Shown piece after piece: positions 58,017 through 64,000 of a stretch of 64,000 nucleotides of DNA (position 1 is the stretch's first letter; the number at the start of each line of letters is the position of its first letter). The DNA is from UBA5239 sp040391785 (GTDB lineage Bacteria; Verrucomicrobiota; Lentisphaeria; Victivallales; Victivallaceae). The notes beneath the pieces were generated by a model. The model was not told the DNA's origin. It saw only the letters and a list, made by a program, of their open reading frames with translations, and made no database searches. The stretch lies in assembly GCA_040391785.1 (NCBI GenBank), contig JBEBXH010000018.1:1-64000 (forward strand), given 5' to 3'. The translations under genes and the position numbers were made by a program.

Positions 58017-58785
58017 TGGGATTGCGTCCGTTGTTTTTTTCGCGGATGGATTTGCACTTCACGCAATATACGGCGTAAGGACGATATTCGAGGCGAGCTT
58101 CGTTGATCCGCTCGCTGCAGTCCTGGCAGAAACCGTATTCGCCTTCGCTCAGGCGCTCGAGGGCGCGCTCGATCAGTTCGAGGACGTTGCCGTCTTCGGT
58201 GAGGAGCTGGAGCTCGATTTCGTTGCGGGAACTATCGCTGCTGACGTCCGCCATGTGAGTGGTGACGCCGCGTTTATCGAGGTTATCCGAATTCAAAGCG
58301 CCTTCCAGGCGGACCTGCATGCGGCCGGTGATCTGGTCATGCGCCGTCATCAGCAAATCATAATATTTTTTGTCGGCGGCAGACGGCCGCTTGGGTTTAG
58401 CCGGGGCTTTCGCGACGGGCTTAGCCTTGGCAACCGGTTTCGCAGCTACTTTAGCTTTGGCCGGAGCTTTCGCCGCGGGCTTGGCAACTACTTTAGCCGG
58501 GGCTTTCGCGACGGGTTTGGCAACTACTTTGGCCGGGGCTTTCGCAGCGGGCTTGGCGGCTGCTTTGGCCACAGGCTTAGCAGCAACTTTAGCAACCGGT
58601 TTCGCTATAGCTTTGGCCTTGGCCGGAGCTTTTGCGACAGGCTTGGCGGCTACTTTTGCCGAAGCTTTCGCGACGGGTTTAGGTGCGGGTTTTACCGGAG
58701 CTTTGGCAGCGGGTTTGGCCTTGACCGCAGCCTTGGATTTGGCGGCAGGTTTGGTCACAGCTTTCGTTTTCTCTATTTTGGCCAT
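58006..58785 (-). CDS. TraR/DksA zinc-finger protein with histone H1-like tail
   Basis: 259 aa. Residues about 1-135 are a low-complexity Ala/Lys/Pro/Val tract made of KPVAKAPAK-like repeats, as in histone H1-like or AlgP-type DNA-binding tails. Then comes a TraR/DksA-type domain with a helical part (KKYYDLLMTAHDQITGRMQV) and a C4 zinc finger (FCQDCSERINEA ... YCVKCKSI, about 220-241). The DxxDxA coiled-coil tip of true DksA is not evident. A nucleic-acid or RNA polymerase-binding role is likely; the basic tail suggests DNA condensation. First gene of the operon with lspA and miaA. Confidence 0.88.
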   Translation of the reverse strand: MAKIEKTKAVTKPAAKSKAAVKAKPAAKAPVKPAPKPVAKASAKVAAKPVAKAPAKAKAIAKPVAKVAAKPVAKAAAKPAAKAPAKVVAKPVAKAPAKVVAKPAAKAPAKAKVAAKPVAKAKPVAKAPAKPKRPSAADKKYYDLLMTAHDQITGRMQVRLEGALNSDNLDKRGVTTHMADVSSDSSRNEIELQLLTEDGNVLELIERALERLSEGEYGFCQDCSERINEARLEYRPYAVYCVKCKSIREKNNGRNPNVE

Positions 58786-58831
58786 TTCGCACCTCGTCGT
58801 TAAATTGCCTGAATATCGGAACTGGCCGATT

Positions 58832-58859
58832 AATATATCATAAAAATTAGATATTGCAA
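58832..58859 (-). promoter_or_regulatory. Promoter of the dksA-like/lspA/miaA operon
   Basis: Minus strand: -35 TTGCAA (58859-58854), 16-nt spacer, -10 TATATT (58837-58832), 46 nt upstream of the ATG. Confidence 0.65.
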
Positions 58860-58912
58860 TGGTATTTTGATATTTGTCGGATTAAATTAGGGGTTCAGGA
58901 GAAATCAGGAAT

Positions 58913-59776
58913 ATGGATGAAAAGCTAATTGATTTACATATGCACAGCACGGCTTCGGACGGTTCATTCGCCCCGGCTGAGCTGATAAAGATGGCGAAAG
59001 AGCGGCATTTGTACGCCGTGGCACTGACCGATCACGACACCGTGGCCGGGCTGGAGGAATTCATGGCCGCGGCGGAAAAAGACCAGGTCACCGCGGTGCC
59101 CGGCGTCGAAATATCGACCACTTTCGATCATCGCGAAGTCCATATTCTCGGACTTTTCATCGATTACCATTCGGCGGAACTGAATGCATTTCTGGATATG
59201 GTGCGGACCCGGCGGCACGAGCGTAACGAGCGGATCATCGCCAAACTGCGCGAGCGCGGATACGAAATCACGCTGGAAGACGCCACCGCCATGGCCGGCG
59301 GCGACGTGGTGGGCCGTCCGCACATCGCCATGGCGCTGCGGGCCAAATACGAATTCGAATCGATGCAGGATGTGTTTGACAAACTCCTGAAAAAGGGGCG
59401 TCCGGCTTATTCGCCGCGCGCGCTGACCAGTCCCTACGAGGCCATCGCTCAGATCCACGGTGCGGGCGGGGTTGCCGTGTGGGCGCACCCGATTTTCCGG
59501 CAGCCCAACGAATATCAATGGTGCCGCAAAGGAATCAAATACCTGAAAAAAGCCGGATTGGACGCCCTTGAGGTTTACTATACGAGTTTCAATGCCGATC
59601 AGACGGAAGCGCTGCAGAATTATGCCGTGGAATTCGAACTGGCGGGCTCCGGCGGCTCGGACTTCCACGGCATGACCCACACCGAAACCCAGATGGGCAT
59701 CGGCAACGGCGGCCTCCGGGTACCGTATGAATTCTATGAGAATCTCCGCGCTTTGGCCGAACGATATAAAAATTGA
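58913..59776 (+). CDS. PHP domain phosphoesterase (RNase AM/TrpH-like)
   Basis: 287 aa. Metal-ligand motifs of the PHP family: DLHMHSTASDGSFAPAELIK, VALTDHDTVAGLEEF, VPGVEISTTFDHREVHILGL, VVGRPHIAMAL, AVWAHPIF and GSGGSDFHGMTHTETQMGIG. This full set is typical of the YciV/TrpH branch (3',5'-nucleoside bisphosphate phosphatase or 5'-3' exoribonuclease). Cytoplasmic. The stop codon lies in the first unit of an 8-copy heptamer repeat, so the last residue (N) and stop are encoded at the repeat edge. Confidence 0.92.
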   Translation: MDEKLIDLHMHSTASDGSFAPAELIKMAKERHLYAVALTDHDTVAGLEEFMAAAEKDQVTAVPGVEISTTFDHREVHILGLFIDYHSAELNAFLDMVRTRRHERNERIIAKLRERGYEITLEDATAMAGGDVVGRPHIAMALRAKYEFESMQDVFDKLLKKGRPAYSPRALTSPYEAIAQIHGAGGVAVWAHPIFRQPNEYQWCRKGIKYLKKAGLDALEVYYTSFNADQTEALQNYAVEFELAGSGGSDFHGMTHTETQMGIGNGGLRVPYEFYENLRALAERYKN

Positions 59777-59827
59777 GAATTGAGAATTGAGAATTGAGAA
59801 TTGAGAATTGAGAATTGAGAATTGAGA
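59772..59827. repeat. Heptamer tandem array (ATTGAGA x8)
   Basis: Eight perfect copies of ATTGAGA, starting within the PHP stop codon. An inverted set of about three copies lies at 59923-59945, so the region can form a long stem. No gene in the 59777-59892 gap. Confidence 0.95.
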
Positions 59828-59892
59828 ATGAAGGAAAGGGAGGAATCCCTTTAACCCTCTTTTGATAAAATTTTTGGAGTTGAGGTCGAATT

Positions 59893-62082
59893 TTGATAAA
59901 AGATAAGCTCTTTCCCCAATTTTCAATTCTCAATTCTCAATTCTCCATTTTAAAAATTTATCCCGGAATTTTCATCGCGGCCGGGGTGATTTGTGGTGGC
60001 AACAGTTGGATTCTGGCGGCGGTGGTGGGAGTGCTGCTGATACCGTTTTTCCGCAAAAAGCAGGTGCTGACGTTTGCGGCGGCGGCACTGCTGGCGCTGG
60101 TGATCGGTTTGATTTCGGGCTACCGGCCGGCGTCTTCGTATTTGAACCAGCTCGGCGAGCGCGACGCCGCCGCTGAAATCAGGGTCCGCGTGACCGATAC
60201 TGCTTACGGCGGCGAGAAAATTCCGTGGCTGAATCCACCGATTTTTTTTCAGGCCCGGATCGTCGCCATGCGGCTGAACGGCGAAAAGGATTTCGTTCCG
60301 GCCGGCGGCAAAATCATGATCCGCGCGGAGGATGCCAAACCGTTTTACGGGGATTTCCTGCAGCTGAACGGGGTGTTCCGGCATCCGCGCAACGAGTCTT
60401 TGTACCGGCGGCATATCGTCAAGGCGGACTCCGTGGAGGGAGGTGAGGGCGTTTACGGCGTGATCGGATTCGACTACGGCACCTATTTGAACAACCGGGG
60501 CATCGAGCGAATTTTCTATGCCTCGGAGTGCAAAGCGGCCGAGGGCGAACCGGGGATTTTTCAGAAGGCCTACCGGCTGATTTTGCGCGGACGCGAAGCG
60601 GCGTTGGCGTCGGTGGGCTCGCACATGCGGACCGATGAAAACAAGGGGATGATCGCGGCGCTGCTTTTCGGCTGTCCACAGGGCGTGACCAAGGAAATGC
60701 GCAAGAGCTTCATTTTCAGCGGTACCGTGCATGTTTTCACCGTCAGCGGGCTGCACGTGGGGATCGTGGCGCTGCTGGCGGGAATGATGCTGCGCGTGGT
60801 GCCGTTTCGCTGGCGTTATTTGCTGATTCCGGCGGCGGTGTTCGTGTATGTACTGGCCACGGGGATGAACGCGCCGTCGATCCGGGCGTTTACCATGATC
60901 ACGGTGTGGTGCCTGTGCCGCGCATTTCTGCTGAAAACGCCGGGGCTGAACCTGGTACTGGTGGCGGCGGCGCTGTTATTGCTGTTCAACCCCGGTTATC
61001 TTTTCGACATGGGGTTCCAGTATTCGTTCATCACGGTGGGTTTCCTGATTCTGTGCACGGGCATCGTCACCCGGATCAACGACGCGATTTTCGAGCGGCA
61101 GCGCTGGATTCCGGCCACGCACCTGGGCTGGCGGGCGCGGATGCTCCGCAAATGGGGCGGCAGCTTCTGCGGCACGCTCTGCGGATGCACGGTCGCATGG
61201 CTGGCCGGGAGCGCCATCGCGCTGACGTATCAGGGGATCTACGTGCCGTTTTCGGTGATGGCGAACCTGCTGCTGGTGCCGCTGGTCTGGGTGCTTTATC
61301 CACTGGCGCTGCTGGCTCCGCTCTTTGAACCGGTGGCGTGGCTCATGGAGTGGATCCTGGGGGCGATGCGGGGCATCTGCGATTTCTTTTATTACTGCTT
61401 CGAAAGTACACCGTGCGCCAAACCGCCGCTGTGGTCGATTTTCGTCTTTTTCCCGGCGCTGGCGCTGATGCTGGCGGTCAAACGCAAAACTGTGGCGTTC
61501 ACCGCCGGGGCGGTGGTGCTGGCGACGATCGGTTACTGGCATTATCTGGCGCTGGCGCGGCCGCCGTCGGTGATGGTGATGCACGGAGGCGGTTCGAACG
61601 TCCCGGCACTGGTCATTTCCGCCCCGGCCAGCGATGAAGCGGTCATGGTCAATGTGCCTTCGTACGAGGCCGGTTCCGCCGCCGCGTACCTGCTGCGCTC
61701 ACGCGGCGTGCAGCACATCGGCAAACTGCTGTTTATCCGGGGCCTGAAAAACCACGTGGCCGGGGCCGAGCGGCTGCTCGACTCGATCGTGGTCGACGAA
61801 ATCGTCGTGCCCACGCATTTTTCCAAACGCGAATACCTTCACCGGATTCTCGCCGCGACGACGCAAAAAGTCCGCGATTCAAGCACCAATCCCAAATTAT
61901 CGACTGAAAATCAGCACAGTGTCATTGAATATTCCTATGGAAGCTTTATTATAAAGGCGGATGTTTTGCAAACGGATCACGGAATCACCCGGATTGTCCT
62001 GACCGCGTCCGGCTACGAGCCGGTGTCGCTGGAACTGACAAACAGCAGTATATTGGAAATCGAAGAATATGAGTTCAGGTAA
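59893..62082 (+). CDS. comEC: ComEC/Rec2 family competence protein
   Basis: 729 aa if TTG 59893 is the start (GGAGTTGAGG upstream); a GTG further in is possible. N-terminal membrane and OB-like part (about 20-215), then the Competence domain with many helices (GLHVGIVALLAGMMLRVVPF, NAPSIRAFTMITVWCLCRAF, FDMGFQYSFITVGFLILCTG). ComEC forms the inner-membrane channel for single-stranded DNA uptake. The C-terminal domain (about 555-729) has a lactamase-like layout but lacks the HxHxDH metal site; the position reads LLFIRGLKNHVAGAE. The first 20 residues are encoded by repeat DNA (FSILNSQFSIL). Confidence 0.88.
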   Translation: MIKDKLFPQFSILNSQFSILKIYPGIFIAAGVICGGNSWILAAVVGVLLIPFFRKKQVLTFAAAALLALVIGLISGYRPASSYLNQLGERDAAAEIRVRVTDTAYGGEKIPWLNPPIFFQARIVAMRLNGEKDFVPAGGKIMIRAEDAKPFYGDFLQLNGVFRHPRNESLYRRHIVKADSVEGGEGVYGVIGFDYGTYLNNRGIERIFYASECKAAEGEPGIFQKAYRLILRGREAALASVGSHMRTDENKGMIAALLFGCPQGVTKEMRKSFIFSGTVHVFTVSGLHVGIVALLAGMMLRVVPFRWRYLLIPAAVFVYVLATGMNAPSIRAFTMITVWCLCRAFLLKTPGLNLVLVAAALLLLFNPGYLFDMGFQYSFITVGFLILCTGIVTRINDAIFERQRWIPATHLGWRARMLRKWGGSFCGTLCGCTVAWLAGSAIALTYQGIYVPFSVMANLLLVPLVWVLYPLALLAPLFEPVAWLMEWILGAMRGICDFFYYCFESTPCAKPPLWSIFVFFPALALMLAVKRKTVAFTAGAVVLATIGYWHYLALARPPSVMVMHGGGSNVPALVISAPASDEAVMVNVPSYEAGSAAAYLLRSRGVQHIGKLLFIRGLKNHVAGAERLLDSIVVDEIVVPTHFSKREYLHRILAATTQKVRDSSTNPKLSTENQHSVIEYSYGSFIIKADVLQTDHGITRIVLTASGYEPVSLELTNSSILEIEEYEFR
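59923..59945. repeat. Inverted heptamer copies (TCTCAAT type)
   Basis: About three copies of the reverse complement of ATTGAGA, inside the first codons assigned to comEC. Confidence 0.85.
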
Positions 62083-62086
62083 AAAA

Positions 62087-63244
62087 ATGAAGATTTGCCA
62101 CGTCATCACCCGGATGATTGTGGGCGGCGCCCAGGAAAATACCCTGTTCACGATCATCGGCCACCTGCAGAAAGGGCACGAAGTGGTGCTGGTGACCGGT
62201 CCCACCTCCGGGCCGGAGGGCAAACTGCTGCAGAACCCCGATCTGCCGGAATTCGAGGTCATCGAGATTCCGTCAATGATCCGTTCGGTGAACCCGCTGC
62301 GGGATTTCCAGGCGTATTCAGCAATGAAAAAGCTGTTCAAAGAACGCAAATTCGACGTTGTCCACACCCACACATCCAAGGCCGGGATCCTGGGGCGCGC
62401 CGCCGCGTGGGATGCGAAAATACCGGTGGTGGTGCACACTGTCCACGGACAGGCGTTCCACCCCTACCAGAGCAAATTCAGTAACTGGCTATACCGGACG
62501 GCGGAGCGTTTCGCGGCGAAGCGTTCGCACAAAATTTTCGCGGTGGCGCAGGCCATGATCGACCAGTGCGTGGCGGCGAAAATCGGCCCGCCCGAACTTT
62601 ACAAAGTGGTTTACAGCGGCATGGAAATCGAGAAGTTCCTCGACGCCAAACCAGAACCCGAACTGCGCGACAAACTCGGCATTCCCGAGGGAGTGAAAGT
62701 GATCGGCGCCATCGGGCGGCTTTTTCCGCAAAAGGGTTACGAATACATGATCCCGGCGGCGCGGCTGATTCTCGACGCCCACCCCGAAACCCATTTCCTG
62801 ATCGTGGGCAACGGCATTATGCGCGAGGAATACGACGCCTGGATCGCGAAGCTCGGCATGACCGATAAGTTCCATTTCGCCGGGCTGGTGCCGCCGGATC
62901 AGGTCTGCCGCTACACTGCGCTGATGGATATTCTGATGCACCTCTCGCTGCATGAGGGGCTCCCCCGCGCGGTGGTACAGGCGCTCGGCAGCGGCAAACC
63001 CGCCATCGGTTTCACGCTCGACGGCACGCCCGAAGTGATCATCCCCGGCGAGACCGGTTTCCTCGCCGCGCCCGAGAGCGACGCCGAAGCCGCCGCGGGC
63101 GCCATCAAAATTCTCGACGACCCCGAACTCGCCAAGCGCATGGGCGAAAACGGCCGCCGCCTCGTGGCTGACCGTTTCCCGTGGCAGAAAATGGCGGATA
63201 TCCTTGAAGATGAATATGAACAACTCCTCTCAGAAACTCGCTGA
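62087..63244 (+). CDS. Glycosyltransferase family 4 protein
   Basis: 385 aa from ATG 62087 (4 nt past comEC); ATG 62069, overlapping comEC, would add MSSGKK. Two Rossmann domains of GT-B type: MKICHVITRMIVGGAQENTL at the start and GRLFPQKGYEYMIPAARLIL ... HLSLHEGLPRAVVQALGSGK ... GTPEVIIPGETGFLA at the C-terminus, with the E-x7-E motif. Likely transfers a sugar to LPS, exopolysaccharide or a lipid in the cytoplasm. Acceptor and donor unknown. Confidence 0.93.
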   Translation: MKICHVITRMIVGGAQENTLFTIIGHLQKGHEVVLVTGPTSGPEGKLLQNPDLPEFEVIEIPSMIRSVNPLRDFQAYSAMKKLFKERKFDVVHTHTSKAGILGRAAAWDAKIPVVVHTVHGQAFHPYQSKFSNWLYRTAERFAAKRSHKIFAVAQAMIDQCVAAKIGPPELYKVVYSGMEIEKFLDAKPEPELRDKLGIPEGVKVIGAIGRLFPQKGYEYMIPAARLILDAHPETHFLIVGNGIMREEYDAWIAKLGMTDKFHFAGLVPPDQVCRYTALMDILMHLSLHEGLPRAVVQALGSGKPAIGFTLDGTPEVIIPGETGFLAAPESDAEAAAGAIKILDDPELAKRMGENGRRLVADRFPWQKMADILEDEYEQLLSETR

Positions 63245-63980
63245 AGTTCTGCGCCGCTACGGCCGGATCGCCATCGCCTTCTCCGGCGGGGTGGACAGTA
63301 CGCTGCTGGCCGCCGCCGCCATCAAGGCGCTCGGCCCCGATAACGTGCTGCTGATCAACGCCGTCACACCGTTCGCCGTGGACCCGGTCGGCGAATGGGA
63401 CGCGCCGCTCTTGCGCCTGGAGCTGGACCCGCTCGCCTGCGCCGAGGTCGCCGCTAATTACCCGGACCGCTGTTACCACTGCAAAAAAATGCTGATGACC
63501 GCCATCCGCGAAGCCGCCAACGAACGCGGTTTCGAGCACGTGGCGGACGGTTTCAACAAATACGATCTCTCCGACTACCGTCCGGGGGCGCGGGCCGCCA
63601 ATGAACTCGGACTGGTCCATCCGTTCCTCGAAGCGGACATGGACAAAGAGGACATCCGCGCCCTGAGCCACGAATACGACCTGCCGAACTGGAACGCCCC
63701 GGCCGACGCCTGCCTCGCCTCGCGAATCCCGTATCACACGCAGTTGACCCCGGAGCTGCTCGACCGCGTCCGGCGCGCGGAAAAAAGCCTGTCCGAACTG
63801 GGCTTCCGCGGCCACCGCGTGCGCTGTTTCGGCAGCGAGGCCCGTATCGAGCTGCAGCAGGACGACTACGCCCTGATCCCCACCCACCGCGAAGCCATCA
63901 ATCAAGCCCTGCTGCAAGCGGGGTTCAAGAAAATCCTGCTCGACCTGCAAGGCTACCGCCGCGGCTCCCTCAATAATTGA
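63210..63980 (+). CDS. larE: ATP-dependent sacrificial sulfur transferase LarE
   Basis: 256 aa from ATG 63210 (63216 possible), overlapping the glycosyltransferase gene by 35 bp. PP-loop IAIAFSGGVDSTLLAAAAIK and the YPDRCYHCKKMLM segment, whose cysteine may be the sulfur donor, are followed by GFNKYDLSDYRPGARAANEL, PADACLASRIPYHTQLTPEL. LarE makes the thiolated nickel-pincer nucleotide cofactor of lactate racemase-type enzymes. larB and larC are not in the window, which ends 20 nt later. Related PP-loop proteins exist, so the target enzyme stays open. Confidence 0.9.
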   Translation: MNMNNSSQKLAEVLRRYGRIAIAFSGGVDSTLLAAAAIKALGPDNVLLINAVTPFAVDPVGEWDAPLLRLELDPLACAEVAANYPDRCYHCKKMLMTAIREAANERGFEHVADGFNKYDLSDYRPGARAANELGLVHPFLEADMDKEDIRALSHEYDLPNWNAPADACLASRIPYHTQLTPELLDRVRRAEKSLSELGFRGHRVRCFGSEARIELQQDDYALIPTHREAINQALLQAGFKKILLDLQGYRRGSLNN

Positions 63981-64000
63981 CGCGTCACAATTGTTGCAGT

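Noticed and set aside
58255..58843. Plus-strand Gly/Phe/Arg- or Ala-rich frames (182 and 157 codons)
   Set aside because: They are the antisense of the Ala/Lys/Pro repeat tail of the DksA-type gene; the repeat composition keeps the other frames open.
59772..59949. CRISPR-like repeat array
   Set aside because: Units are 7 nt and contiguous with no spacers; no cas genes nearby.
1..64000. tRNA or rRNA genes
   Set aside because: No cloverleaf, CCA end or rRNA-like sequence was found in the intergenic gaps, most of which are under 220 bases.

Overview
The window looks like chromosomal DNA of a Gram-negative, saccharolytic member of the PVC group, most likely Lentisphaerota (Victivallales-like). 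This is inferred from gene content, not from a marker-gene search. The supporting signs are four short pseudopilins with the FTLIELLVVIAIIAIL-type N-terminus next to large secreted glycosidases, many AraC/ROK/LacI/GntR/IclR regulators, Gfo/Idh/MocA and ThuA sugar-modifying genes, an outer-membrane gene set (LpxA, LptF/G-type permease) and GC-rich coding DNA. No rRNA, tRNA, CRISPR array, integrase or insertion sequence was seen.

Layout. 1-2.1 kb: end of a FAD-dependent oxidoreductase, a secreted SH3b protein and an M48 lipoprotein. 2.1-4.0 kb: a thuA-gfo sugar operon on the minus strand. 4.1-7.4 kb: a gene remnant, then an isolated phage packaging module (portal, small protein, large terminase) without capsid, tail or integrase genes. 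7.4-10.5 kb: GH29 fucosidase, divergent AraC regulator, MarR regulator. 10.6-13.9 kb: a minus-strand operon ribE - TIM-barrel protein - pdxJ - pilT. 14.1-17.3 kb: gfo, AraC, LPS-transport permease. 17.4-26.3 kb: DUF5054-like enzyme, AraC regulator, then a plus-strand operon pseudopilin - secreted GH-A enzyme - sialidase-like - GH36-like. 26.5-30.8 kb: MoxR-DUF58-transglutaminase operon. 30.9-35.0 kb: IclR regulator, lipoprotein, gpmI, lpxA. 35.1-47.0 kb: two back-to-back cassettes, ROK-pseudopilin-865 aa secreted protein (minus) and GntR/LacI hybrid-Na+ symporter-pseudopilin-GH39-like enzyme (plus). 47.0-49.2 kb: phosphoesterase and an unknown secreted protein. 49.2-56.3 kb: LacI-pseudopilin-DUF4838-GH106-like cassette (minus). 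56.5-58.8 kb: histone-tail/DksA fusion - lspA - miaA operon. 58.9-64.0 kb: PHP phosphoesterase, comEC, glycosyltransferase, larE.

The most striking recurring arrangement is sugar-type regulator + pseudopilin + large secreted (often hydrolase-like) protein, seen four times with four unrelated regulator families. I infer that the pseudopilins are dedicated partners, perhaps for surface display or secretion, of the enzymes they precede. The enzyme repertoire (fucosidase, sialidase-like, galactosidase-like, rhamnosidase-like, xylosidase-like) would suit mucin or plant/algal glycan foraging. Twelve sigma-70-like promoters were readable, several with perfect TTGACA-17-TATAAT architecture, and they settle several start codons. 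Short tandem 7-, 9- or 10-nt repeat tracts repeatedly sit at gene 3' ends.
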